Shown piece after piece: positions 55,002-63,701 of a stretch of 64,000 bases of DNA. The notes beneath the pieces are model-generated. The model had not been told where the DNA came from. It worked only from the letters and a program-made list of their open reading frames with translations, and made no database searches. The stretch is from positions 28,797 to 92,796 of the forward strand of contig JAJZYB010000003.1 in assembly GCA_021806135.1 (NCBI GenBank), read 5' to 3'. This stretch comes from Thermoplasmata archaeon (GTDB taxonomy: Archaea; Thermoplasmatota; Thermoplasmata; Lutacidiplasmatales; UBA184). The first letter of the stretch is position 1. Each line of letters opens with the position of its first letter. A program made the position numbers and the translations under genes.

Positions 55002-56378
55002 ATGGAAGAGATGGAGAAGCGTGCTCCCGCCGGAGCCGGGGTCCCGGGGGAAGGCCCGTCCTTCCCCGAAGGATCGTCGCCCGCCATCGTCGAGGTACGG
55101 GGCAAACGGGTGGTCCTTCACGGGTTCGAGTTCGAGAGCGAGGAGCTCAGTGGGGCCTTGCTTCCCTTGGATGCGGCCGGACGGGAGGCCCATCTCCAGC
55201 GCGTCATCGAGGTGGGCGTCTATTGCCTGGAGCGGGCCGGGAACGTCCGGGACCTGGACTTCGTCCGGCAGCAGGTGCGTTCGCTCCTGGAGGAAGTGGA
55301 TGGGGCGGTCCGCTCGATCCCTTCCACGCTGGAGTCGCAGCTCGCCTCCCGGCTGGGGACCGACCCGGGGCAGGTGCTCGCCCCGGTCCGTACCGCCGTG
55401 GAGGCCGCCTCCGACGCGACCCATCGCCGGGTCCGCGAGGTCGAGGAACTGCTCCGGTCGGAGATCAACCCGACCAACGAGGCGTCCTCCCTCGGCCGGG
55501 CGCTGCGGTCGATCCAGGACCTCCTGGACCCCCGGAGGACCGATTCGGTCCAGGCCATGCTCGGGGAGGCGGTCCGCCAGCTCTCCGGGCCGGAAGGGAA
55601 CCTCACCGGGTCGGTCCGCTCGGTGGTCCAGGAGACGGTGCGGCCCCTTGTGGAGCAGGTGAACGCCCTGACCCAACGCATGGCGGAGGAGGCGGGGGCG
55701 GACTCGGTGGTCCAGCAGACCCCGCTCAAGGGGCAGGAGTACGAGGAGCACGTGGTGGGACTGCTCCAGGGGTGGGCCCGGATGGTGGGAGCCCAGGTGG
55801 AGCACGTGGGACCGGACAATTCTCCCGGGGACGTGGTGGTCACGCTTCCGAGCAGCGGCCTGACCGGAAAGCCGTACCGCCTGGCGGTGGAGGTGAAGGA
55901 CCGGACGGACCCCCAGGGACGCACGGTGATCCAGAGCGCGCTGACCCGGGTGATGCAGACCCGGCAGTGCCAGGCCGCGCTCTGGGTCGGCCGTTCGCCG
56001 GAGGGCTTTGCCCGGGAGATCGGGGATTGGGGAGAGGGGGAGCTGCCGGAAGGGCCGTGGGTGGCCTGCACCGAGGAGCACCTGAGGACGGCGCTCCGCT
56101 TTCTGGTGGTCCTGCTCTCGCTGAAGTCCAGGCAGGACGGGTCCACCGGGTTGCCGGCCGATCAGCTGCGCGACGAGATGCTGCGGCTGAGGGACGGATT
56201 GAACCACCTGAAGAACATCCGGACGAAGGTGACGAACGCGCGGGGTCTCCTGGACGAGATCGACGAGAACGCCCGGGACCTTCGGGAAGTGGTGGACGGC
56301 TCGTTGGACCGGCTGGAAAGGGCGTTGAAGGGTTCGTCGGTCGGCCGGGGAACGATCGATGGGCCGACGGCGGGTTGA
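55002..56378 (+). CDS. Coiled-coil protein with PD-(D/E)XK nuclease-like domain
   Basis: Long helical region; KGQEYEEHVVGLLQGWARMVGAQVEHVGPDNSPGDVVVTLPSSGLTGKPYRLAVEVKD: E...GD...VEVKD arrangement. Confidence 0.72.
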   Translation: MEEMEKRAPAGAGVPGEGPSFPEGSSPAIVEVRGKRVVLHGFEFESEELSGALLPLDAAGREAHLQRVIEVGVYCLERAGNVRDLDFVRQQVRSLLEEVDGAVRSIPSTLESQLASRLGTDPGQVLAPVRTAVEAASDATHRRVREVEELLRSEINPTNEASSLGRALRSIQDLLDPRRTDSVQAMLGEAVRQLSGPEGNLTGSVRSVVQETVRPLVEQVNALTQRMAEEAGADSVVQQTPLKGQEYEEHVVGLLQGWARMVGAQVEHVGPDNSPGDVVVTLPSSGLTGKPYRLAVEVKDRTDPQGRTVIQSALTRVMQTRQCQAALWVGRSPEGFAREIGDWGEGELPEGPWVACTEEHLRTALRFLVVLLSLKSRQDGSTGLPADQLRDEMLRLRDGLNHLKNIRTKVTNARGLLDEIDENARDLREVVDGSLDRLERALKGSSVGRGTIDGPTAG

Positions 56379-56390
56379 GCGCGGGGGGAT

Positions 56391-56552
56391 TCAGCGGTCC
56401 CTTTCGCGTTCCGGGAAGAGGACAAGGCTCACGCCGCAGACCCCAAAGAGGGCTCGCCCGGCCTCGGCGTAGGCCCGGTCCGCGGGGGTGGAGCCGAGGG
56501 CTCCGGTCACGGGTCTCGTCAACGGCGCCAGTTCGATCTTGATGGCCGTCAT
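56391..56552 (-). CDS. Small ORF (53 aa), uncharacterised
   Basis: MTAIKIELAPLTRPVTGALGSTPADRAYAEAGRALFGVCGVSLVLFPERERDR read on minus strand; preceded by TATA-like AAATATATAC and a perfect dyad. Confidence 0.5.
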   Translation of the reverse strand: MTAIKIELAPLTRPVTGALGSTPADRAYAEAGRALFGVCGVSLVLFPERERDR

Positions 56553-56562
56553 CTATGATGAC

Positions 56563-56588
56563 GTTTGTCAGACAAACCGTATATATTT
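56563..56588 (-). promoter_or_regulatory. Perfect dyad GTTTGTC-A-GACAAAC next to a TATA box
   Basis: gtttgtcagacaaaccgtatatatttg read directly. Confidence 0.7.
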
Positions 56589-56671
56589 GTCGGTCCAGGC
56601 GTCGCCAGCTCCGGGTCTAGTTGGAAGGCACGATTTCGCACCCCCCTTAGGAGAGCAGAGACCATCTCATT

Positions 56672-57097
56672 TCACGGAGTGCGAGTGAGACGGCCGACGG
56701 TGGTGACCACCGGCACAGGGTTCAGCGTGTTATGCTTCGCCCAATCACGCAGGATCTGGAAGACCTGGGAGAACTCCTGGCCCTTTTCGGTGATCTCGTA
56801 CTCCACCCGCGGCGGGATCTCGCTGTACGCCCGCCGGACCACGATGCCCGCCTCCACGAGGGTCTTCAACCGGTGGGTGAGGGTCTTGGGGGAGAGGTTC
56901 AGACGGTTCTGGATCTCGGTGAACCGGAGGGGCCGGCCCGGTGACCCGAGGAGCGCGCTCAGGATGTCGAGCATGTGGGGTTGACCGAGCATGGCGAAGA
57001 GGTCGGCGACAGGACACCCTGCCCGATAGCCCTGTGAGGTGGCCCGTCCCTCCCCTCTGGGGAACCGGACGAAGGGCGGCGGAGAAGTTTCGGACAT
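56672..57097 (-). CDS. HxlR-family winged-helix regulator
   Basis: CPVADLFAMLGQPHMLDILSALLGSPGRPLRFTEIQNRLNLSPKTLTHRLKTLVEAGIVVRRAYSEIPPRVEYEITEKGQEF. Confidence 0.9.
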   Translation of the reverse strand: MSETSPPPFVRFPRGEGRATSQGYRAGCPVADLFAMLGQPHMLDILSALLGSPGRPLRFTEIQNRLNLSPKTLTHRLKTLVEAGIVVRRAYSEIPPRVEYEITEKGQEFSQVFQILRDWAKHNTLNPVPVVTTVGRLTRTP

Positions 57098-57244
57098 GAC
57101 GTATAGTTCATTCCCGGCAAAGTATTAAAGTCCTTTCTCAACGGAATAGCCTCTCCAAAGTCCCTCCTCTACCCCTCGGCAGTGGCCCGTGATGTCCAGT
57201 AGCATTTGTAAAGCTAAAATAGTTTCCAGAGGGTATCATTGGCG

Positions 57245-57919
57245 ATGTCAGACACCCTGGTGTTGGGATCCCCTCCTTGGCCCGAGCCGGTCGACCCCCT
57301 GCGGAAGGGGCCCCGGAACCAGCTCTTACGGAGCCCGGAGGCCCGGGTCCATCCGGTCTTCCTGGAGCGCTGGTCCCCCCGCTCCTTCATCCCCGAGCCC
57401 ATCCCACCGAAGGAACTACGGAGCCTCTTCGAGGCCGCACGCTGGGCCCCCTCGGCGAACAACGTCCAGCCCTGGCTCTTCCTCTACGCCCAAAGGTCCG
57501 AGGACCGGCAGCGGTTCCTCGAGGGGCTCCACCCGCGCAACCGGGCATGGGCCGCCCGGGCGCCCGTGCTCGCCTACTTGCTCGCCCGTACCCACCTCCC
57601 CGGCCCGGAAGGGACCGGTCCGGTCCCCAACCCCAACGCACGGTTCGATGCGGGAGCCGCCTGGATGGCCCTCGCCCTCCAGGCCCGGTTCCTCGGGCTC
57701 TCCACCCACGCCATGGGCGGGTTGGAGCGTCCCGGGGTCTATTCGATCCTCGGGGTCTCCCCCGAGGAGTTTGAGATCCTCGTCGGCATCGCCATCGGAC
57801 GGAGCGGGGATTGGGACGCCCTCCCTCCGGATCTGGCCGCAAGGGAGCACCCGAGCTCCCGGAAGCCCCTCTCGGCGATCTACCAGGAAGGACCGCTCGG
57901 CAGCGCCGGGACCGGCTGA
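57245..57919 (+). CDS. Nitroreductase-family flavoprotein
   Basis: ERWSPRSFIPEPIPPKELRSLFEAARWAPSANNVQPWLFLY; LALQARFLGLSTHAMGG. Confidence 0.92.
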   Translation: MSDTLVLGSPPWPEPVDPLRKGPRNQLLRSPEARVHPVFLERWSPRSFIPEPIPPKELRSLFEAARWAPSANNVQPWLFLYAQRSEDRQRFLEGLHPRNRAWAARAPVLAYLLARTHLPGPEGTGPVPNPNARFDAGAAWMALALQARFLGLSTHAMGGLERPGVYSILGVSPEEFEILVGIAIGRSGDWDALPPDLAAREHPSSRKPLSAIYQEGPLGSAGTG

Positions 57920-57951
57920 GCCCCCCCCGTGGACGGGAAACCCCCCCCACC

Positions 57952-58917
57952 TCAGGCGTAGTCGTAGAACCCACGCCCGGTCTTCCGACCCAGGTGTCCG
58001 GCGTCCACCAGCCGCTTGAGCGCCAGGGAGGGACGGTACTTCGGATCCCCGTACTCCGTCTGGAGGATCTGCGCAACCTCCAGGCAGACGTCGAGGCCGA
58101 TCATGTCCGCCAGCTCCAGCGGCCCCATGGGAAGACCCGCGCCGGCCTTGAGCGCCTGGTCCAGCTCCCGGGCAGAGACCACTCCCTCATCCAGCGCGAA
58201 ACAGGCTTCGTTGAGCATGGGGATCAAGAGCCGGTTCACCAGGAAGCCGGGCACCTCCTTCACCCGGATCGGGACGAGCGGGTAGCGGTGGTTGCGGAGT
58301 CCCTGGAGGAACTCCAGCGTATCGGTCACCACGTCCTCCCGTGTGTCCACCCCGGCCACCACTTCCACCAGGGGAAGCGTGGTCGGGGGATTGAAGAAGT
58401 GGGTCACCAGGCTGTTCCGGGCATGGAGAAGGCCCCGGGCCAGGCGCGTGACCGAGAGGGAGGAGGTGTTGGTGGCGAGGACGGCGTGCTCCGGAAGGAT
58501 CCGGTCGAGGGCCTCGAAGATCCCCCGTTTCACCGGAAAGCTCTCGAAAGCGGCCTCCACCACGAGGTCCACGTCGCGGAAGGCGGAGTCCTCGGTCGTC
58601 CCCTCAACCCGGTGGACGATCTGCTCTGCCCGGGCGCGGCTGAACTTCGGCTTGAGACGTTCCTGGAGGATTCCCTCCTGCTCGGGAGTGAGCTTGAGCC
58701 CCATCCCTTCGAGGCGTTCCCGTTCCTTCTCCAGACGCGCTTCCTGGAAGCGGAGGAGCTCCTCGGTGAAGCCCCGTACCCGGTTCAACCCGCGTTGCAC
58801 CAGGTCCTCCCGCACATCCTTGAGGACCACCGGTATCTCGTTGAAGGCGAGCACCTCGGCGATGGCAGCTCCCATGGTCCCGGCCCCGACCACCCCGGCC
58901 TTCCGGACGTAGAGCAT
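57952..58917 (-). CDS. 3-hydroxyacyl-CoA dehydrogenase
   Basis: KAGVVGAGTMGAAIAEVLAFNEIPVVLKDV; LATNTSSLSVTRLA; NSLVTHFFNPPTTLPLVEVVAG; GRKTGRGFYDYA. Confidence 0.95.
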   Translation of the reverse strand: MLYVRKAGVVGAGTMGAAIAEVLAFNEIPVVLKDVREDLVQRGLNRVRGFTEELLRFQEARLEKERERLEGMGLKLTPEQEGILQERLKPKFSRARAEQIVHRVEGTTEDSAFRDVDLVVEAAFESFPVKRGIFEALDRILPEHAVLATNTSSLSVTRLARGLLHARNSLVTHFFNPPTTLPLVEVVAGVDTREDVVTDTLEFLQGLRNHRYPLVPIRVKEVPGFLVNRLLIPMLNEACFALDEGVVSARELDQALKAGAGLPMGPLELADMIGLDVCLEVAQILQTEYGDPKYRPSLALKRLVDAGHLGRKTGRGFYDYA

Positions 58918-59601
58918 GGAATTCCCGAGGGGGCGCAGCCGGCGGACGCTACTTAATCTCGCGGGCCGGGGGAAGGAGCCATGTCTCGCTCGGACTCCCG
59001 CGTCGCCGCCCTAAGGAATCCTCTTCGAACTCCCCCGGGGAACTCCGTGTCGGCATCCCGCAGCTCCTTCGCCGACGGCGTGGGGGAAGCGCTCCCCCCC
59101 TGACCCGCCCCTCGGTCTGCCGGTCCCGGGGGAGGTGGAGCAGGAAGAAGATGGAGCCGGCCCATGTGCCCTCGAACACCTCCTGGACGACCCCACGGCT
59201 CGGGGTTCGGCCAGCGCATGGCAACGCGGGTGGGCGAGCCCCGGAGGCGCTGCACCCCGGCGTAGCGGAAGGCCCTGGCCTTCTTGGATGACACGGCGGA
59301 GGGGTGGACCGGGAGGAACCCTACGAGGCGATGGACCCGGGTCTCTCGTTCGCCGATCCCCCCTCGTCTCTTTGGGCCGACTCTCCGCCCGTCCCTTCTT
59401 GGGGGCAGAAGTGGGCATGGGGGTTCGCCGCCCTCCCGGAGCCGGCCGGGGCCCCCCACGTCTCCCGGACTTCATCCCCGGCGCCGGCGCGGCGGGAGGG
59501 ACCTCGTTCCTCCTCCCGCGTAGCCTCGGGGCGCGTGTACGGCCGGTCCCATCCCCGCACGCCCTCGGGCCCGCAGTCCAGCCGATGCGCCACGACCAAC
59601 G

Positions 59602-59609
59602 CTTAAATG
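59602..59609 (+). promoter_or_regulatory. TATA-box-like element upstream of tRNA-Ser
   Basis: CTTAAATG about 26-33 nt upstream of tRNA position 1. Confidence 0.6.
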
Positions 59610-59634
59610 GCGGTCCAACTCTCCGAGAGCCCGC

Positions 59635-59750
59635 GCGGGGATGGCCCAGCCTGGTACGGCGCAGGATTGCTAATCCTGTGGTGCTTGCACCTCGGGGGTT
59701 CAAAGGCGCCGCGGAACCGCTCCGCGGGGCGGGATTTCCCCCTCCCCGCG
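59635..59750 (+). tRNA. tRNA-Ser(GCT) interrupted by a ~32-nt intron in the T-loop
   Basis: Acceptor GCGGGGA/TCCCCGC, T8, D-arm GCCCAGCCTGGTACGGC, anticodon arm CAGGA-TTGCTAA-TCCTG, long variable arm GGTGC-TT-GCACC, T-stem GGGGG/CCCCC with TTCAAA[59705-59736]T loop, discriminator G. All stems pair only if ~32 nt is removed from the T-loop. Confidence 0.88.
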
Positions 59751-59778
59751 TTCCCGGTCCCCCACGCGGCGAAACCCC

Positions 59779-60075
59779 CTACCCGATGAAATGGGCGAGC
59801 CCCTCCGGTGAGCGCTCCACCCGGCCCGAGGTCCCGGCTCCGGGCAACCCGCCGGGCGAGAGGGCCAGGACCCGCCCGCCGCCTTCGAGCTCCACCACCA
59901 CCAACCGATGGGGATTCGCCCAGCCGGCCGCCGGCACCGTGAGTTCCGTGGCGGCGACGACCCGACCGGCTCCCGTCCGCGTTTCCGAACGCAGCACCCC
60001 GCCGCAGGCGGGGCAACACGAGGCCCCGGGGAACAACACCCGGGGACAGCGTGGGCAGACCAGGACCTCCATCAT
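59779..60075 (-). CDS. DUF35-type zinc-ribbon/OB-fold protein (thiolase partner)
   Basis: EVLVCPRCPRVLFPGASCCPACGGVLRSETRTGAGRVVAATELTV; overlaps the thiolase stop. Confidence 0.82.
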   Translation of the reverse strand: MMEVLVCPRCPRVLFPGASCCPACGGVLRSETRTGAGRVVAATELTVPAAGWANPHRLVVVELEGGGRVLALSPGGLPGAGTSGRVERSPEGLAHFIG

Positions 60076-61208
60076 GCTGCCCCCGAGCGCTCGAGTATGG
60101 TCACGAAGTTGTGAGAACCCAACCCTCCCACGGACTGCGCCAATCCCACCCGGGGCCGGGCACGGATCTGATGCGCCTCGGCTTCACCGACCAGCTGCCG
60201 GTACACCTCCACCACCTGGGCAAGCCCCGAGGCCCCCACCGGATGGCCCCGGCCCAGAAGCCCCCCCGAGGGGTTGACCGGGAGGATCCCATCGGGGTCC
60301 CCCTTCCCCTCCTCCACGAACCGGAGGCCCTCTCCGGGTCCGCAGAACCCCAGGTCCTCCAGGTCCATGAGTTCGAAGGGGGCAAACGCATCGTGGACCT
60401 CCGCCACCCCCACCTCCTTCCTCGTGATCCCGGCCTCCTCGTACGCCCGGGCCGCCGCGAGCCGGGTCGCCCGGAAACCGCTCTCCGGGTCCCGCGAGAG
60501 CACGTGGAGGAGGTCGGTGGCCTGCCCGACCCCCGTCACCTCCACCTCTCCCTGGTCTCGCGTGAGGAGCACGGCCGCCGCCCCGTCGCTCACCGGGGAG
60601 ACGTGCAACAAGCGCAGTGGACTGGCGATGACCCGGCTCGCGTTCACCTGCTCCAGCGTCACCGGGGAGCTCAAGTGGGCGCGCCGGTTCCGGCTCGCGC
60701 AGGCCCGGTTGCGGACCGTGACCTCCCCCAGCCTCTCCAACGGGATCCCCCACTGTCGGAGGTAGAGCGAGGTGAGGAGCGCGGCCATCGCCGGCATGGT
60801 GGCCCCATGGCGGAATTCCTCCGGCGATAAGCTCCGGGAAAGGTCCCGGGTGAGCTCAGGACCCGGTCGGTCCGTCATCTTCTCTCCCGCCAGGACGAGG
60901 ACGGACCGCAGGCGGGACCCCCGGAGCCAGGCGTAACCGGCGTGCAAGGTGGCGGCGCCCGTGGCCGACGCGGCCTCTACGCGCCAGGCCGGCCTCCCGC
61001 TGAGCCCCAGCGCGTCCGCGACCTCCGCGGAGAGATTCTCCACTCCGGCGAGGGTCCCCGCCGCCATGCTCCCGACGAGGACCCCGTCCGGTCGGGTCCC
61101 GGGGGCCCTCTCCAGGGCCTCTTCCCCGGCCCGGGTCAGGAGTGCGACCAGTCCCTCCGGCCTGCGGCCGAAGGGGGTGAGGCCCCAGGAGACGATCCCG
61201 ATCCCCAT
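60072..61208 (-). CDS. Thiolase-family protein (archaeal acetyl-CoA acetyltransferase type)
   Basis: VSWGLTPFGRRPEGL, VSDGAAAVLLTRD, VAEVHDAFAPFELMDLEDLGFCGPGEG, VNPSGGLLGRGHPVGASGLAQVVEVYRQL. Confidence 0.92.
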   Translation of the reverse strand: MGIGIVSWGLTPFGRRPEGLVALLTRAGEEALERAPGTRPDGVLVGSMAAGTLAGVENLSAEVADALGLSGRPAWRVEAASATGAATLHAGYAWLRGSRLRSVLVLAGEKMTDRPGPELTRDLSRSLSPEEFRHGATMPAMAALLTSLYLRQWGIPLERLGEVTVRNRACASRNRRAHLSSPVTLEQVNASRVIASPLRLLHVSPVSDGAAAVLLTRDQGEVEVTGVGQATDLLHVLSRDPESGFRATRLAAARAYEEAGITRKEVGVAEVHDAFAPFELMDLEDLGFCGPGEGLRFVEEGKGDPDGILPVNPSGGLLGRGHPVGASGLAQVVEVYRQLVGEAEAHQIRARPRVGLAQSVGGLGSHNFVTILERSGAA

Positions 61209-61214
61209 GGTCCC

Positions 61215-61754
61215 TCAGGACGCCACGTAGAGGAGCCAGTCCAGGAAGGCCAGCAGGGGGACGCCTTTCTCCCAGCGGAGGACCCGGTGTCCGGCGGTGG
61301 TCTGGTCCACCGGCGGGATACGACGGGAGACGAGTCCCGCGAACCCGTCCAGCGGGACCACATCGGGCTCCGCCGAGAAGAGTCGCCACGGGTCCTCCCC
61401 CCTCAACCCCACGCGACGGAAGGCGTAGAGCAAAAGCAAGCGGGCTTCCCGGGTCTGGTGGACCAACTGACGGTACTGCTCGGAGGCCCGCCCGCTTGCG
61501 GCGGAGAAGTGGATGGTCTGCGATCCGGACGACTTCACCTCGATGGGGAGGATGAGCCGCTCCCTCAGGGCCACCAGATCGAAGCCGTGGGAGCCGGCGG
61601 CCCGGACCACCAGGAAGGGGCGCTGGCTCAGCCGGTCCAGCCGGGCAAGGTCCTCGGGCCGGTCCGCCTCGCGTCGATAGCGGCGGAGCGCCTCGCGCTC
61701 TCCCTGGAGCACCCCTTTGAGCTCCCTCTCGTAGGCCGAGGCGCTCGATCCCAC
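61215..61754 (-). CDS. hjc: Hjc-like archaeal Holliday junction resolvase
   Basis: YERELKGVL, VVRAAGSHGFDLVALRERLILPIEVKSSGSQTIHFS: Hjc catalytic E...GxDLVA...EVKSS pattern, with an internal insertion. Confidence 0.8.
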   Translation of the reverse strand: MGSSASAYERELKGVLQGEREALRRYRREADRPEDLARLDRLSQRPFLVVRAAGSHGFDLVALRERLILPIEVKSSGSQTIHFSAASGRASEQYRQLVHQTREARLLLLYAFRRVGLRGEDPWRLFSAEPDVVPLDGFAGLVSRRIPPVDQTTAGHRVLRWEKGVPLLAFLDWLLYVAS

Positions 61755-61778
61755 GCTCTCATCGACCGCCGGGACAAT

Positions 61779-61787
61779 ACATATACG
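61779..61787 (+). promoter_or_regulatory. TATA-box-like element upstream of the AAA ATPase
   Basis: ACATATACG about 32 nt before ATG 61819. Confidence 0.55.
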
Positions 61788-61818
61788 CTGCTCCGGCCTC
61801 GAACGGCCGGGAGCATCG

Positions 61819-63282
61819 ATGGTCTTGCCCGAGGGCTCGCTCGACCTCCCCCCGGAGGACCTGGGGGTGGCCCGGGTGCTCCTCGGGCTGTTGGACGGGG
61901 CGACACGGTCCGGCTCGACGGCGAACCCCGAGGCCCCGCGTCTCCTCCGGCTCTCCGAGATCCGGCGTGGCCTCTTGCGGGAACGCGTCTTTCAGGACCC
62001 GGCCCGCCTCCTGTTGAGGCTCAAGCGACGGGGCCTTCTGCAGGAGGACCTTGGACCCCGGGGAGACAAGGTCTACCGGCTCCCGGCCCTTTCCGACCTC
62101 CGGGAAGGGCTCCGGGAGTCCCTCGCCCGCACCCCCCCGCGGGAGGCCCCGTTCCGCGGCGGATACCGGCCCCCACCCGACGAGCGCCACGAGCTCGAGG
62201 AGATGGACACCGCCTTCCTCCTCCATCTCCACGACCTGCTGGAGGAGCGTTTGGAAGAGACCCTCCGATTCGGCAAGGAGTTCACCCTCGGGAAGCTCCT
62301 CGCCTACTGTCGGGGTCTCTTCGGTGAGGCCCTCTACCTGGACATCGCCCTCGGCCTCTTGCAGCAGTACGCCCTCGCCGACGTCCCGCTGGTGGCTCCC
62401 GGCGGCCGCAGCACGGGGACCACGGGATTCCACCTGGCCCTCTTCGGTCCCCCCGGTACCGGGAAGACCTTCGCCATCGACGACTTCCTGCGCGGGAACG
62501 AGCGGACCGGGGTACCGGCCCATGGGCTGCCCGGCCGGAACCGCTACTGCGGGGGCATCACCCCGGCGCAGTTCCTCCGGGTGGGTTCCTACTACCAGGG
62601 CCGGACGTTCAACTTCATCGTCCCGGAATTCAACGACTGGTTCAAGTACCGTGGGATGGTGGAGCCGCTCAAGCTGGTGATGGAACAACGGGAGGTCAAG
62701 TGGGAGACCACGCTGGGGACCATCGGTCCGTACACCTTCCGCTCGTACTTCTCCGTGAACTACAACGTCCGGGTCCTCGGGGGCAACGCCTGGGAGAGCA
62801 CCATCCTCGACCCGAACTTCGCCGCCCTGGAGGACCGCATGCTCCTGCGTTTCCATCTCATGACCCGGGAACGCTTCCGGGCCGTGGAGCAGAGCGCGGA
62901 ACGCCTGGAGCTCGGAGAGCTCTCCTTCGACCTGGCCGGGAAGATCCGGGACCACCTCACGCTCCTGCACGCCATCCAGACCGGGCATCCGCTCGCCCGA
63001 CGCTGGGCCCCCCGGGGAGTGGCGCTCTCCCGGGAGCTCTACCAGACCCTCCGGGAGGTCTCCGAACGCTCCCTCGACCGCAACCCCCATCCCCGCTTCT
63101 CCCCCCGGCTCCGGAGCCGCGCCGTGAAGCTGGCCGCGGCCGGAGCCCTCGTGGGGTTCTTCCACCGTGACCGCCCGGAGCGGACGCCGCTACCGGTCGG
63201 CCGGGAGGAGGAGGCGCTCGCCCGGCTCTTCTATCAGCAGGAGATCGACGCCCGGGAAGGTCGCCTCCTTCCCGCCCGCTGA
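61819..63282 (+). CDS. Divergent AAA+ ATPase with N-terminal winged-helix-like region
   Basis: LALFGPPGTGKTFAIDDFL Walker A; TFNFIVPEFNDWFKYRGMVEPLKLVMEQREVKWET atypical Walker B region; AALEDRMLLRFHLMTRERF. Confidence 0.75.
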   Translation: MVLPEGSLDLPPEDLGVARVLLGLLDGATRSGSTANPEAPRLLRLSEIRRGLLRERVFQDPARLLLRLKRRGLLQEDLGPRGDKVYRLPALSDLREGLRESLARTPPREAPFRGGYRPPPDERHELEEMDTAFLLHLHDLLEERLEETLRFGKEFTLGKLLAYCRGLFGEALYLDIALGLLQQYALADVPLVAPGGRSTGTTGFHLALFGPPGTGKTFAIDDFLRGNERTGVPAHGLPGRNRYCGGITPAQFLRVGSYYQGRTFNFIVPEFNDWFKYRGMVEPLKLVMEQREVKWETTLGTIGPYTFRSYFSVNYNVRVLGGNAWESTILDPNFAALEDRMLLRFHLMTRERFRAVEQSAERLELGELSFDLAGKIRDHLTLLHAIQTGHPLARRWAPRGVALSRELYQTLREVSERSLDRNPHPRFSPRLRSRAVKLAAAGALVGFFHRDRPERTPLPVGREEEALARLFYQQEIDAREGRLLPAR

Positions 63283-63694
63283 CCTTCCGCCGCCTTCCCC
63301 GGCCTTCCACCGCCCCTCCGGGGAGACGGTCCTCTACGAGGCCATCGCCGTCCTCGCCCGGCACCGGGGCGGGTCCCTGAGCCAGCAGGCGCTCCTCCGG
63401 GCCCTCGGCGGCTTCCTCGGGAAGGAAGACCCGCCCGGCCGCCTCGGGGGGGCGCGCCTCCGGCGGATCATTGTCCGTTCGCCCCGGGTCCGGCTGGAAG
63501 TGCTCTACGCGGACCGCCCCGGAAGGCGCCCGTACCTCCACTGCCCGGTCTGCGGCGGGGACCTCCTGCCCCGGTTCAACCAGACCCTGGAGGGGGGAAG
63601 GGCGCTCCTGGGCTACCGCTGCAGCACCTGCCCGTTCTGGACCCCCCGTCGTTGGAGGGTTCCCGCCCGCTACCGCTTCTGGCTCCGACGCTGA
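63167..63694 (+). CDS. Zinc-ribbon protein, start uncertain (probably downstream of 63280)
   Basis: LEVLYADRPGRRPYLHCPVCGGDLLPRFNQTLEGGRALLGYRCSTCPFW; immediately follows the AAA ATPase. Confidence 0.6.
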   Translation: MTARSGRRYRSAGRRRRSPGSSISRRSTPGKVASFPPADLPPPSPAFHRPSGETVLYEAIAVLARHRGGSLSQQALLRALGGFLGKEDPPGRLGGARLRRIIVRSPRVRLEVLYADRPGRRPYLHCPVCGGDLLPRFNQTLEGGRALLGYRCSTCPFWTPRRWRVPARYRFWLRR

Positions 63695-63701
63695 GCGGGG
63701 A

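Noticed and set aside
58949-59634. Possible frameshifted gene between 3-hydroxyacyl-CoA dehydrogenase and tRNA-Ser (fragments SSKKARAFRYAGVQRLRGSPTRVAMRW and VVQEVFEGTWAGSIFFLLHLPRD in different frames)
   Set aside because: The fragments read somewhat protein-like but no family is recognisable and no intact ORF exists; cannot be supported without homology.
59135-60277. 380-aa plus-strand ORF
   Set aside because: Runs through the tRNA-Ser gene and antisense to the DUF35 gene; compositionally spurious.
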